From: Caldibacillus debilis DSM 16016
GTDB taxonomy: Bacteria; Bacillota; Bacilli; Bacillales; Caldibacillaceae
Reading direction: 5' to 3'
NCBI RefSeq assembly: GCF_000383875.1
Contig: NZ_KB912918.1
Coordinates: 150-64,149 of the forward strand
Length of the DNA stretch: 64,000 bases
Part shown: positions 36,823-45,717 of the stretch, in pieces
Layout: each line of letters starts with the position of its first letter
Position numbering within the stretch: position 1 is the first letter of the stretch
Position numbers and translations under genes: made by a program
The notes under the pieces: generated by a model
What the model saw: only the letters and a program-made list of their open reading frames with translations
Database searches by the model: none
What the model was told of the DNA's origin: nothing

Positions 36823-38412
36823 TCACGGTTGAATGAGCGGTCCGCCTTTTTTGCGGATCTCCTCCGGGATGCCGGCGAATTTATTGAAGTTTTCCATGAA
36901 TTTGCGGGCCAAATCGGCCGCTTTTTTCTCATAATCTTTTTCGTTTCCCCATTGTTTTTTCGGATTCAGGATTTCGCGAGGCACACCGGGGACGGATGCG
37001 GGGATGTGCAAGCCGAAGATCGGATCCTGCACCGTTTCGATCCCCTGCAGCCGATGTTCCAAGATCGCATGGACAATCGCCCGGGTATGGGGCAGACTGA
37101 TCCGTTTTCCGACCCCGTATTCGCCGCCGATCCACCCCGTATTGACGAGGAAAACCTCCACCCGGTGCTTGTCGATCAGATTTCCCAACATTTCCGCATA
37201 TTTGAGCGGCGAAAGCGGGAGGAAGGGGGCCCCGTAGCAGGCCGAGAAGGTGGCCTCTGGCGTGGTCACTCCCCGTTCCGTCCCGGCCAGCTTGCTCGTA
37301 TACCCGCTCAAAAAATGGTACATGGCCTGCTCCCTGGTCAGTTTCGCCACGGGGGGCAAGACGCCGAAGGCGTCGGCCGTAAGGAAGATGATGCTGGACG
37401 GATGGCCGGCGACGCTCGGCTTTACGATATTCTTCACCGCTTCGATCGGATAGGCCGCCCGCGTATTTTCCGTGAGGCTGGCATCGTCGTAATCGGGGAC
37501 CCGTGTCACCGGATCCACGACGACGTTTTCCAATACGGAACCGAAACCGATGGCGCGGAAAATCTGCGGTTCCTTTTCTTCGGACAAATGGATGCATTTC
37601 GCATAGCAGCCGCCTTCGATGTTGAAAATCCCTTCATCGGACCATCCGTGTTCGTCGTCTCCGATCAATTTGCGGCGCGGATCGGTGGACAGGGTCGTTT
37701 TTCCCGTCCCGGACAGCCCGAAAAACAGGGCCACATCCCCTTGATCCCCGACGTTGGCGGAGCAATGCATGGACAGGATCCCCTGTTCCGGGAGCAGATA
37801 GTTCATCACGGTAAAGATGGATTTTTTCATTTCCCCCGCATATTCGGTCCCGCCGATCAAAACGAGGCGGTGTTCAAAGGAAATGATGATGAACGTTTCC
37901 GAACGGAGGCCGTCTTCCAGGGGATCGGCCTTGAAATTCGGCGCAAACAAAAGGGTGAAGCGGGCTTCGTGATGTTTCAATTCATTTTCATCGGGGCGGA
38001 TAAACAGCTGCCGCGCGAACAGGCTGTGCCAGGCGAATTCGGTATACACGTCGATCGGCAGCCGGTATTTCGGGTCGCTTCCCGCAAAGCCTTTAAACAA
38101 AAACAATTCCTTATCCTTCAAATAATGGACCATCTTTTTGTACAGATTTAAAAAGCGGGAAGGCGGCAGGGGCTGGTTGACGGTCCCCCAATCGATTTTA
38201 TCCTTTACCGAGGGCTCCTCCACGATGTATTTGTCTTTCGGGGATCTTCCGGTATATTTCCCGGTCATGACCCTTACGGCCCCCGTCGACGTTAACATGC
38301 CTTCCTTCCTTTCCAAGATTTTTTCCACCAATCGGGGGGTGCTCAATTGGACATGAACATTCCCGAAATCTTTCAAGTCCTTCGTCAAATTTGGCCGGCT
38401 GACGGTATTCAT
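36823..38412 (-). CDS. pckA: Phosphoenolpyruvate carboxykinase (ATP)
   Basis: PckA (529 aa) converts oxaloacetate and ATP to PEP and CO2, the entry to gluconeogenesis. The kinase P-loop is [12 protein letters not shown] at residues 231-242. The PEPCK-specific [20 protein letters not shown] follows, as does RTGRSPKDK-like [16 protein letters not shown] near residue 51, and the Arg-containing ENTRAAYP. The ATG at 38412 has AAGGAAGG seven bases upstream. It is divergent from metK, as in B. subtilis, but an insertion sequence now separates them. Confidence 0.97.
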   Translation of the reverse strand: MNTVSRPNLTKDLKDFGNVHVQLSTPRLVEKILERKEGMLTSTGAVRVMTGKYTGRSPKDKYIVEEPSVKDKIDWGTVNQPLPPSRFLNLYKKMVHYLKDKELFLFKGFAGSDPKYRLPIDVYTEFAWHSLFARQLFIRPDENELKHHEARFTLLFAPNFKADPLEDGLRSETFIIISFEHRLVLIGGTEYAGEMKKSIFTVMNYLLPEQGILSMHCSANVGDQGDVALFFGLSGTGKTTLSTDPRRKLIGDDEHGWSDEGIFNIEGGCYAKCIHLSEEKEPQIFRAIGFGSVLENVVVDPVTRVPDYDDASLTENTRAAYPIEAVKNIVKPSVAGHPSSIIFLTADAFGVLPPVAKLTREQAMYHFLSGYTSKLAGTERGVTTPEATFSACYGAPFLPLSPLKYAEMLGNLIDKHRVEVFLVNTGWIGGEYGVGKRISLPHTRAIVHAILEHRLQGIETVQDPIFGLHIPASVPGVPREILNPKKQWGNEKDYEKKAADLARKFMENFNKFAGIPEEIRKKGGPLIQP

Positions 38413-38446
38413 ACAAAACCTTCCTTTTTCATGATTTCGTTAAAAA

Positions 38447-38457
38447 AGTATAACACA
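38447..38457 (-). promoter_or_regulatory. CcpN-type operator overlapping the pckA -10
   Basis: On the minus strand TGTGTTATACT matches, at all 11 positions, the CcpN consensus as I recall it (TRTGHYATAYW). It contains TATACT as a -10, with only a weak -35 candidate (ATATAC) 17 bp upstream. CcpN represses pckA and gapB during glycolysis in B. subtilis. Confidence 0.6.
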
Positions 38458-38526
38458 TATATGCTATTAGTATATAATATTTCCACGAAAAATGGAATAG
38501 GTTTTAACGATGATATTTAAAGACAC

Positions 38527-38542
38527 GGGAATGGGAAAATCG
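38527..38542. repeat. Left target-site duplication of the IS1202-type element
   Basis: GGGAATGGGAAAATCG immediately precedes the left terminus at 38543; an identical copy follows the right terminus at 40134-40149. Confidence 0.85.
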
Positions 38543-38609
38543 TGTCAAGCGTCAGTGAAAATGTCATACTAACGCGTCAGTGAATTTGTCACATTGATTT
38601 ATTTTTTTA

Positions 38610-38744
38610 TTCCTTTCACCCTGTGTTTTGAATTTTGGCCTGGACCGCTCATTTCATCAAGGGTAAAGGCCCAAGGGCCTTCGCTTCGCTCACCCTTGAT
38701 TCATTTGCGGTCCAGGCATGGAAGCCATCAAGGGGTGAAAGGAA
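38610..38744. other. Large nested inverted repeat at the 3' side of the transposase gene
   Basis: Three nested arms: TTCCTTTCACCC (38610-38621) with GGGTGAAAGGAA (38733-38744); CCTGGACCGC (38639-38648) with GCGGTCCAGG (38707-38716); and ATCAAGGGT (38656-38664) with ACCCTTGAT (38692-38700). The outer right arm overlaps the last codons of the transposase. It could stop or insulate transcription. Confidence 0.8.
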
Positions 38745-40080
38745 TTGGAGTCGGTTCTCTCAAACCGTTATAGCCAAATTCAGCCCGTTGTGGTATCCTT
38801 GGCTTGGGTAGGAATGGTTTTCGCCAAGGATGATTGGCAGCGGGCTTGTGAGGCGTTCTCACGATGCCCGCCTTTTCTTTTTGCGAAGATTCTTGGCGAT
38901 CAGGCTTTTGCACTTCTTCCAGCAGGTATTTTTCCCCTTTGTACCAGATAAATCGATCCCCGTTTAGGGTTTCACGGACTTCAACCCGTGTTTTCACGGG
39001 AATGGTTTGTTTGGAGTTCTTCGTTACGATCTTGTACGTCTTTCCACCATACGATACGGTTTCGCCAGAACCGACCGTGCGTTTCTCCCGATAGCACAGG
39101 ATATGATCCAAGGATTGTTCCTCAGCCAAGGGAACAAACGCGCTTTCCGGATCGGCAGGTTGAACCGCAAAGAGATGATTATGTTTACGGATAAGTTCCG
39201 GAAGAACCTGATTTGCTTCTTCGATGGTGTTGACATTGCGAAGACGCAATTCCACCACGCAGCGATCCTGTAAGGTTTCAAAGAGGCGTTCGATTCGTCC
39301 TTTGGCCTGTGGCGAAAGGGCCTTGATGTGGGTAATCCCCAATTCCTGTAAGACTTGGCCGAACTGGGAGAGCGGAGGGGCTTCACCGGCCAGCTCTTGT
39401 TCGATCGACAGGGTTGCTTCTTTTGGCGAACGGAAGATGGTATGCCGGTCGGAGTAAATACTCATCGGGATTCCCTTTTGTTCGATCATCTGTTTGAGGA
39501 GAAGCAAATACCCTTCCGTATCCTCCTGAGGACGAAACACGGCAGCCACGATCTCTCCCGTGGCATCGTCAATCGCTGCCAGTAAAGCAAATGGCTTGGC
39601 TCGGTCCTCCAACCAGGGATGAAAGCTGGCATCCACTTGAACGAGCATCCCCGCCTGAGGTTTTCTAGGCCTTGGACGATGGGCTTTGGGTGGACGACGC
39701 TTTCGCTTCGGCGGGAGGTTGGATTCACAGCGAATTCGGCGAACGGTAGAAGGGCTTATGTGAATACCCTCATGCTGTGCCAACAATTCAGCCAAATGAT
39801 GATCATTACAGTTGCGATAACGCTCGCTTGTGAGAAGATTACGAATATATTCACGTACTTCATTTGAAAGTGCGTGTGCCGGTTTTCGCCCACGATTTTT
39901 ATGGATGATTCCGGTTTCTCCCTCCTCCAGGATTCTTTTCTTCAGGCGAAAAACCTGGCGGGTGCTTAATCCTAGTTCATTCGCAGTTTCACGTACAGTC
40001 ATGAGTCCATGAATATGTTTCAACATCACATTGTAACGCCACAATTCTTTTCTGGTCATCGTAATTTTCTCCTGTCCCAT
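38728..40080 (-). CDS. IS1202/ISNCY-family DDE transposase
   Basis: A 450-residue transposase. The N-terminal HTH (about 25-55) reads GLMTVRETANELGLSTRQVF, followed by an HTH-like second half (about 65-120). The catalytic core has Asp150 in LVQVDASFHPWLED, Asp211 in IYSDRHTIFRS and Glu264 in KGRIERLFETLQDR, the expected D, D, E triad. The C-terminus is basic and proline-rich. No frameshift or stop is seen, so the element is potentially active. The start at 40080 (GTG/ATG context GQEKITMTRKELW) could instead be the Met at residue 8. Confidence 0.9.
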   Translation of the reverse strand: MGQEKITMTRKELWRYNVMLKHIHGLMTVRETANELGLSTRQVFRLKKRILEEGETGIIHKNRGRKPAHALSNEVREYIRNLLTSERYRNCNDHHLAELLAQHEGIHISPSTVRRIRCESNLPPKRKRRPPKAHRPRPRKPQAGMLVQVDASFHPWLEDRAKPFALLAAIDDATGEIVAAVFRPQEDTEGYLLLLKQMIEQKGIPMSIYSDRHTIFRSPKEATLSIEQELAGEAPPLSQFGQVLQELGITHIKALSPQAKGRIERLFETLQDRCVVELRLRNVNTIEEANQVLPELIRKHNHLFAVQPADPESAFVPLAEEQSLDHILCYREKRTVGSGETVSYGGKTYKIVTKNSKQTIPVKTRVEVRETLNGDRFIWYKGEKYLLEEVQKPDRQESSQKEKAGIVRTPHKPAANHPWRKPFLPKPRIPQRAEFGYNGLREPTPIPFTP

Positions 40081-40133
40081 AGTGACATTTTCACTGAAGC
40101 GTTACAATATGACAATATCAAAGACGTTTAACA

Positions 40134-40149
40134 GGGAATGGGAAAATCG
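40134..40149. repeat. Right target-site duplication of the IS1202-type element
   Basis: Exact copy of 38527-38542, ending one base before TTGACA of the metK promoter. Confidence 0.85.
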
Positions 40150-40178
40150 TTGACAGGCTAAAGCCGGTGTTGTATGAT
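40150..40178 (+). promoter_or_regulatory. metK promoter
   Basis: TTGACA (40150-40155), 17 bp, TATGAT (40173-40178). The IS insertion left both boxes intact but replaced everything upstream of the 16-bp duplication. Confidence 0.85.
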
Positions 40179-40194
40179 TGTAACTTGAACGGAT

Positions 40195-40351
40195 ACTCTT
40201 ATTGCGAGTAGGCGGAGGGACTGCCCCGAGGAAGCCCGGCAACCTGCTTATTGACAAATAAGTAAGGTGCTCAACTGAGCAAGGGAATTCCTTGAACGAT
40301 AAGAGTGAAAGGTAAAATCACACCCTTTCCTCAGCGGAAAGGGATTTTTTT
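40195..40351 (+). ncRNA. S-box (SAM-I) riboswitch with terminator
   Basis: The aptamer runs from ACTCTTATTGCGAG (40195) to the closing strand AAGAGT (40301-40306). It has the family core GGCGGAGGGACTG, GAGGAAGCCCGGCAACC and AAGGTGCTCAACTGAGC. It is followed by terminator CCCTTTCC (40323-40330) / GGAAAGGG (40336-40343) and seven T. S-adenosylmethionine binding favours the terminator, so metK is expressed when SAM is low. Confidence 0.95.
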
Positions 40352-40466
40352 ATAACCTTCCATGGGATCCAGGCATAATTTACGGAACTAGGATCGATAT
40401 TTTCGTGCAAAATATGAAATAAGGTATCCGTGACAGTCAGCAAAGGAACCGGAAGGAGGAATTTTT

Positions 40467-41666
40467 ATGGGAAGAAGATTGTTTACATCAGAGTCGGTCA
40501 CGGAAGGGCATCCGGACAAAATTTGCGATCAGATCTCCGACGCGATCCTTGACGCCATCATCGCCGAAGATCCCGATGCCCGCGTGGCGGTGGAAACGTC
40601 TATTACGACCGGGCTTGTTTTCGTTGCCGGGGAAATTTCCACGTCATCCTATGTGGATATTCCGAAAATCGTTCGGGACACCGTCCGCGAAATCGGTTAT
40701 ACCCGGGCCAAGTTCGGATTTGATGCCGATACATGCGGAATCATCACATCGATTGACGAGCAATCCCCGGATATTGCGATGGGGGTTGACCGAGCCCTGG
40801 AAGCCAGGGAAGGGAAGATGACCGACGAGGAAATCGAAGCCATCGGCGCGGGGGATCAGGGATTGATGTTCGGATTTGCATGCAACGAAACGGAAGAGCT
40901 GATGCCCCTTCCCATTTCATTGGCCCACAGATTGTCCCGCAGGTTGAGCGTGGTGCGGAAAACGGGGATCCTGCCCTACCTGCGTCCCGATGGAAAAACC
41001 CAGGTTACCGTGGAATATGACGGAGAAGGAAAGCCGGTGCGGATCGATACGATCGTGATCTCCGCCCAGCACCATCCGGAAGTGAGCCAGGAGCAGATCA
41101 AGCGGGACTTGATGGAACACGTCGTCCGTGCCGTCGTCCCGGAACAAATGCTTGACGGGGAAACGAAATATTTCATCAATCCGACCGGAAGGTTTGTCAT
41201 CGGCGGTCCGCAGGGAGATGCGGGGCTGACGGGAAGGAAGATCATCGTCGACACTTACGGCGGTTACGCCAGACACGGAGGCGGCGCCTTTTCCGGCAAA
41301 GATCCGACGAAGGTGGACCGTTCCGGGGCTTATGCGGCCCGTTACGTGGCGAAAAACATTGTCGCCAGCGGATTGGCGGACAAGTGCGAAGTCCAGTTGG
41401 CCTATGCCATCGGCGTCGCCCGGCCGGTGTCCATTTCCGTGGATACCTTCGGCACGGGGAAAGTCAGCGAGGAAGTGCTGGAGGAACTGGTGAGAAGGAA
41501 TTTTGATTTGCGGCCTGCCGGCATTATCCGGATGCTTGATTTAAGAAGGCCGATTTACAAACAAACGGCGGCCTACGGCCATTTCGGCCGGACGGATCTG
41601 GATCTGCCCTGGGAAAGGGTCGACAAGGCGGAATTGTTGAGGGAACAGGCGTTCCGCCGGGCATAA
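40467..41666 (+). CDS. metK: S-adenosylmethionine synthetase
   Basis: MetK (399 aa) makes S-adenosylmethionine from methionine and ATP. Signature blocks are [20 protein letters not shown] at the N-terminus, [13 protein letters not shown] (about 130-142), [20 protein letters not shown], and the P-loop-like [29 protein letters not shown] precedes the ATG. It is controlled by the S-box leader; a weak terminator candidate lies about 150 bp downstream. Confidence 0.98.
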   Translation: MGRRLFTSESVTEGHPDKICDQISDAILDAIIAEDPDARVAVETSITTGLVFVAGEISTSSYVDIPKIVRDTVREIGYTRAKFGFDADTCGIITSIDEQSPDIAMGVDRALEAREGKMTDEEIEAIGAGDQGLMFGFACNETEELMPLPISLAHRLSRRLSVVRKTGILPYLRPDGKTQVTVEYDGEGKPVRIDTIVISAQHHPEVSQEQIKRDLMEHVVRAVVPEQMLDGETKYFINPTGRFVIGGPQGDAGLTGRKIIVDTYGGYARHGGGAFSGKDPTKVDRSGAYAARYVAKNIVASGLADKCEVQLAYAIGVARPVSISVDTFGTGKVSEEVLEELVRRNFDLRPAGIIRMLDLRRPIYKQTAAYGHFGRTDLDLPWERVDKAELLREQAFRRA

Positions 41667-41814
41667 GCGGAAAAAGAAAGGCGTTTGGACGTCTTCGGAA
41701 AAAAGGAATCCTATAAAGATTGACATCCGGCCAGGCACAGGCGGAAAGAGGGGCGTTTCTTTTCCGCCGGAAAATGCGGAATCACAAGAAGGGCATGGGC
41801 GGCCGGGGAAAAGC

Positions 41815-41839
41815 GGGGGTATGAATGGCCCCCTTTTTT
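41815..41839 (+). terminator. Putative metK terminator
   Basis: GGGGG (41815-41819) pairs with CCCCC (41829-41833), followed by six T. Confidence 0.55.
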
Positions 41840-41969
41840 CTTGGATCGCATGTGCAAAATTTTTCTCGGGATCGGATCCTTCAATCGGCAATAATCGGAA
41901 CCTTCAACTGGCAAGTAAAAAGAGAAGGCGCCCTGTCATCCCGCAATTTTATTCGACAACCTTTTTTGA

Positions 41970-41975
41970 TACAAT
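41970..41975 (+). promoter_or_regulatory. Extended -10 of a putative asnB promoter
   Basis: TGATACAAT (41967-41975) gives an extended -10 TACAAT; the -35 (TTTTAT, 17 bp upstream) is poor. Confidence 0.45.
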
Positions 41976-42121
41976 AATGGGGTGATCATTCGCGCCGTTT
42001 CCCATCCGGATCATTGGTTTTCGGCGTTTCAGGATTTCCCCGTTACGGATTGCTCCTTTTCCACGTCTCATGGAAGTAAATAGGATTTTCGGCATCAGGA
42101 AAGGAAAAGAAGGTGAATGGA

Positions 42122-44020
42122 ATGTGCGGATTTATCGGCTGTGTTCATGACCAACCGAAGGAGTTTTCCAACGAAGATCGGGATGCCTTCAAAGAGCGGA
42201 ACCATCTTTTGACCCACCGCGGTCCCGATGACGAAGGGTATTATTTCGACGAACATGTCCAGTTCGGTTTTCGCCGGCTGAGCATCATCGATCTTGAATC
42301 GGGCAGGCAGCCCCTGTCCTATGCCAATGAACGGTATTGGATCATCTTTAACGGGGAAATTTATAACTATATCGAACTGCGGGAAGAATTGCAGGAAAAG
42401 GGAATGGAATTTGCCACCGAATCCGATACCGAAGTGATTTTGGCATTGTACGACCATTATAAAGAAAAATCGGTGGATAAATTGCGGGGGATGTTTGCCT
42501 TCCTCATCTGGGACAGGGAAGAAAAGCTCCTTTTCGGCGCCCGGGATCCTTTCGGCATCAAGCCGTTGTACTATTATGCGGATCCGGACAAAGGGTGCAC
42601 CTTTTTTGCCTCGGAAAAGAAGGCGATCCTCCATGCCTTGGAAAATCCGGCGCTCAACGGAAGATCCCTCCAGCAATATTTGACGTTCCAATATGTTCCC
42701 GAACCGTATACCATGCATGAAAAGATCGAAAAATTGCTGCCGGGGACTTATTTCAAGAAACGGCCCGGAAAACCTTTGGAAATTTTTACATATTGGAAAG
42801 CGGAATTCCGCCCCGCCTTACAGCCGGAGGAAAAATGGGTCGAAGAAATCCGGGAAGCGATGTTCGATTCGGTGAAGGTCCATATGCGGAGCGACGTGCC
42901 GGTCGGCTCTTTCCTGTCCGGCGGAATCGATTCGACGATGATCGCGGCGATCGCGAAGGAATTCCATCCGAGGATCCAAACCTTCTCCGTCGGTTTTGAA
43001 CGGGAGGGCTACAGCGAGATCGACGTGGCCAGAGAGTCGGCGGAAAAGATCGGGGTGGAAAATATCAGTTACGTGATCACGCCGGAAGAATACATGAAGG
43101 AATTCCCGAAAATCATGTATTATATGGACGATCCGCTTGCCGATCCCGCCTGCGTGCCCCTCTATTTCGTCGCCAGGGAGGCGCGGAAACATGTGACCGT
43201 CGTCCTTTCCGGCGAAGGTTCCGACGAGCTGTTCGGCGGCTACAATATATACCGCGAACCGCAAAGCTTGGCCGTCTTCCAGAAAATCCCCTCCCCGTTG
43301 AAAAAGGCGCTGTACTTTTTGTCCCTCCTTTTGCCGGACGGGGTGAAAGGGAAAAGCTTCATCCAGCGGGGAGTGACGCCGCTGGAGGAACGGTACGTCG
43401 GCAACGCGAACATCTTTTCCGAAAAGGAAAAAAGGAAGCTGCTGGTCCATTATGATTCGGGCATCGACTACAAAGACATTACGCGGCCGTTTTATGCGGA
43501 AGCGAAAGATTATGATCCCGTCGAAAAGATGCAGTATATCGACATCCACACGTGGCTTAGGGGGGACATCCTGCTGAAGGCGGACAAAATGACGATGGCC
43601 CATTCTTTGGAATTGCGGGTGCCTTTCCTGGACAAACGGGTGTTTGAAGTGGCTTCCCGCATTCCGGCCTCGATGAAAACGGCGGACGGAACGACGAAAT
43701 ATATCCTTCGGAAAGCGGCAGAAGGCATCGTTCCCGATCATGTGCTAAACCGGAAAAAATTGGGCTTCCCTGTGCCGATCCGCCACTGGCTCAAAGAAGA
43801 AATGTACGACTGGGCGGCGGGGATCATTAAGGAGAGCGGAACGGATGAATATCTAAATAAGCAGGCGGTCTTGGCCATGCTGGAAGACCACCGGAAAAAT
43901 AAGGGGGACTACGGCCGGAAGCTTTGGACGATCCTCGCCTTCATGGTCTGGCACCAAGTATTTGTCGAGAAAAAATATTCCTTTGATCGGTCCGATGAAG
44001 CGGCAAAGGTTTATGTCTGA
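42122..44020 (+). CDS. asnB: Asparagine synthetase (glutamine-hydrolysing)
   Basis: AsnB (632 aa) makes asparagine from aspartate, glutamine and ATP. Translation from ATG 42122 begins MCGFIGC, exposing the Ntn nucleophile Cys2 after Met removal; the upstream GTG 42113 would bury it. The glutaminase domain (2-200) has RGPDDEG and FNGEIYNYIEL. The synthetase domain has the PP-loop SFLSGGIDSTMIAAIA and VLSGEGSDELFGGY. The length equals that of B. subtilis AsnB, and metK-asnB adjacency is conserved. AAGGTGA lies upstream. Confidence 0.97.
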   Translation: MCGFIGCVHDQPKEFSNEDRDAFKERNHLLTHRGPDDEGYYFDEHVQFGFRRLSIIDLESGRQPLSYANERYWIIFNGEIYNYIELREELQEKGMEFATESDTEVILALYDHYKEKSVDKLRGMFAFLIWDREEKLLFGARDPFGIKPLYYYADPDKGCTFFASEKKAILHALENPALNGRSLQQYLTFQYVPEPYTMHEKIEKLLPGTYFKKRPGKPLEIFTYWKAEFRPALQPEEKWVEEIREAMFDSVKVHMRSDVPVGSFLSGGIDSTMIAAIAKEFHPRIQTFSVGFEREGYSEIDVARESAEKIGVENISYVITPEEYMKEFPKIMYYMDDPLADPACVPLYFVAREARKHVTVVLSGEGSDELFGGYNIYREPQSLAVFQKIPSPLKKALYFLSLLLPDGVKGKSFIQRGVTPLEERYVGNANIFSEKEKRKLLVHYDSGIDYKDITRPFYAEAKDYDPVEKMQYIDIHTWLRGDILLKADKMTMAHSLELRVPFLDKRVFEVASRIPASMKTADGTTKYILRKAAEGIVPDHVLNRKKLGFPVPIRHWLKEEMYDWAAGIIKESGTDEYLNKQAVLAMLEDHRKNKGDYGRKLWTILAFMVWHQVFVEKKYSFDRSDEAAKVYV

Positions 44021-44034
44021 ACGGGCCGCATCGG

Positions 44035-44072
44035 AAAAAAGCGCCTTGAATCCGGATTTCAAGGCGCTTTTT
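44035..44072 (+). terminator. asnB terminator
   Basis: AAAAGCGCCTTGAA (44037-44050) pairs perfectly with TTCAAGGCGCTTTT (44058-44071), loop TCCGGAT, with T-run. Confidence 0.9.
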
Positions 44073-44141
44073 CAACGGTCTTCGGGACTGGCCACGAGGG
44101 AGTCCGGCCTTGGCGTCCGCGGCTGCGACGGACGCCGGGGC

Positions 44142-44290
44142 CTTCAGGGGAAGCGGTCTGGACGGATTGCGATTTCCTGCTGGCCGATAAAGGCGTCGAC
44201 GACCACTTCAGAGGAAGCGGTCTGGACGGATTGCCCGGGTCACGTCGGACAAAACCGTCCCGGGGGCCTTCAGTGGAGACGGTCCCCGTA
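44142..44290. repeat. Three-copy repeat, about 63-bp period
   Basis: Units begin CTTCAGnGGAGAC/AAGCGGTC at 44142, 44206 and 44268 (64 and 62 bp apart). The first two share GGAAGCGGTCTGGACGGATT. The third is shorter and overlaps the stop codon of the C39 peptidase gene, so the array may have altered that C-terminus. Confidence 0.75.
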
Positions 44291-45082
44291 GGTGATCGCC
44301 TGCCGGCCCATTTGCTCCCAGGAAGCGATGAAATCATGCAGGGGGGCCTTTCTTTTTTTCCCGGTCAGCGGGTCGTTAAAATAGACGTACTGCGGATCGT
44401 AACCGGTGAGCAAAACGGAATGCTCTTTGTAGGTAATTTTGATTTTCCCTTTTTCCGTGTTCCATATCCGAAAATAAGAGTCGGGCAGTTTCCGGTATTC
44501 GGTGTTCGTGATCACCCAAACCGGTTTGCCGTGGGAAAGGTAAAGTTTCACCTTTTCGAAATTTTCGCCCGTCAAATCGATCGCTTGTCCGGGTTGAAGG
44601 TACCGGGCGGCCAATTCATAGACCGGCCGATGATACGCGCCCAATCCCGGCTTTTTCCAGGAACGGATGTCCCCGACGAAACCGTCGTTCGGGTGCCCGG
44701 AATATATTTGTCCGCCCTTCTTGTAGGTGAAGGGGACTTTTTTGATTTTTTCCGCCAGTTCCATTTTATCCACATCGGCCCCGGCGAAATTCAGGAGCAT
44801 CGCCAGGCTGGTCACCTCGCAGCCCCGCTGGAGCTCCGGCAATTGGGAAATGACGGGGACATCGATGAAAACGTCGTCGGCGATCCGGAACAATTCGGAA
44901 ACCGGAACGGGATCCTCTTCCCTGCCCTGGACTTCAGGGATTTTTTCGGGGAGGACGTTGACGGTTAAAACGAGGACGATGATGGTCAAAATAAAATAGA
45001 AAAGGCGGACGAACCGGTTTTTATGAATGATGGCGATGAAAGAAAACAGGAGAACGGTAATGGGCAGGATGATGATTTCCAT
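44270..45082 (-). CDS. C39-like cysteine peptidase family membrane protein
   Basis: A 270-residue protein with two N-terminal hydrophobic helices (MEIIILPITVLLFSFIAIIH and FYFILTIIVLVLTVNVL), then a peptidase C39-like domain (about 70-265). The catalytic Cys is in ELQRGCEVTSLAMLL and the His in EHSVLLTGYDPQYVYF. YvpB-type proteins share this layout; substrates are unknown. ATG 45082 has AAAGGTGA upstream and lies four bases after the ytoA stop, so it is co-transcribed with ytoA. Its stop codon lies inside a repeat unit. Confidence 0.78.
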   Translation of the reverse strand: MEIIILPITVLLFSFIAIIHKNRFVRLFYFILTIIVLVLTVNVLPEKIPEVQGREEDPVPVSELFRIADDVFIDVPVISQLPELQRGCEVTSLAMLLNFAGADVDKMELAEKIKKVPFTYKKGGQIYSGHPNDGFVGDIRSWKKPGLGAYHRPVYELAARYLQPGQAIDLTGENFEKVKLYLSHGKPVWVITNTEYRKLPDSYFRIWNTEKGKIKITYKEHSVLLTGYDPQYVYFNDPLTGKKRKAPLHDFIASWEQMGRQAITYGDRLH

Positions 45083-45086
45083 GTTT

Positions 45087-45632
45087 TCACCTTTCATCTG
45101 TTGTGGATTCGAGTTCGTTTTGCAGGCGGCGGTAGTATTCGCCCTTTTCCCGGTAGCTTTTTACGATCCGTTCCATTTCTTTCCGGTCCCGATCGGCGAC
45201 CGGACGGATCACTTTCGCCGGCCTTCCGAAAGCGAGGGTGCCGGGCGGGATCTTCTTCCCGGGAGGAACGAGGCTGCCGGCGCCGATGAAGGCCCCTTCG
45301 CCGATTTCCGCCCCGTCCATGATGAGGGACCCCATGCCGATCAGCGCCCCTTTGCGGATGACGCAGCTGTGGAGAATCACTTGATGTCCGACGGTCACTT
45401 CATCTTCGATGATTAAGGGCAGCCCCGGGCTCTGATGAAGCAGGCACAGGTCCTGGATGTTGCAATTTTTCCCGATTCTTGTCGGGGCCACGTCCCCGCG
45501 GATCACCGTTTGAAACCAGATGCTCGTATGGGGGCCGATTTCCACATCGCCGGTAATGGTGGCGTTGTCCGCAAGGAAGCAGGTTTCGTGGATTTTGGGC
45601 CAGATTTCCCGGTACGGATAAATGAGTACCAT
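45087..45632 (-). CDS. ytoA: Gamma-carbonic anhydrase family protein
   Basis: A 181-residue left-handed beta-helix protein of the gamma-carbonic anhydrase/PaaY family, matching B. subtilis YtoA. The hexapeptide repeats cover most of the length. Zinc-ligand histidines appear in LLHQSPG and TVGHQVILHSC. The start is ATG 45632, after GAGGAG at six bases, not the much longer upstream reading. It is divergent from ytpB. Whether it is an active carbonic anhydrase is unproven. Confidence 0.88.
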   Translation of the reverse strand: MVLIYPYREIWPKIHETCFLADNATITGDVEIGPHTSIWFQTVIRGDVAPTRIGKNCNIQDLCLLHQSPGLPLIIEDEVTVGHQVILHSCVIRKGALIGMGSLIMDGAEIGEGAFIGAGSLVPPGKKIPPGTLAFGRPAKVIRPVADRDRKEMERIVKSYREKGEYYRRLQNELESTTDER

Positions 45633-45717
45633 CTTTTGCTCCTCTCCTCGCGCTTTTATTTTCATTGTACAACAAAAATTTTGTGCTGCCGAAAAAGAAG
45701 GGACCGGAGGTGTTCCT

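Larger units (their letters stand above)
38543..40133 (-). mobile_element. Apparently complete IS1202/ISNCY-type insertion sequence (1591 bp)
   Basis: Ends are imperfect inverted repeats: TGTCAAGCGTCAGTGA at the left, against TGTTAAACGTCTTTGA read inward from the right. The similarity continues for roughly 50 bp, including AACGCGTCAGTGA and AACGCTTCAGTGA. A 16-bp direct repeat flanks the element. It contains one full-length transposase on the minus strand. It sits between the pckA promoter and the metK -35 box; the right duplication ends directly at TTGACA of metK. Confidence 0.88.
41667..42121. other. 455-bp spacer between metK and asnB
   Basis: Contains loosely repeated GCGGAAA..GGCGTTT segments near 41667 and 41741, a terminator at 41815-41839 and the asnB promoter region near 41970. 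No gene recognised. Confidence 0.5.

Noticed and set aside
36829-38151. 440-codon plus-strand open frame
   Set aside because: Antisense to pckA, with no recognisable product and no ribosome-binding site.
44231-44968. 245-codon plus-strand frame
   Set aside because: Antisense to the C39-like peptidase, which has catalytic motifs, a membrane anchor and operon context.
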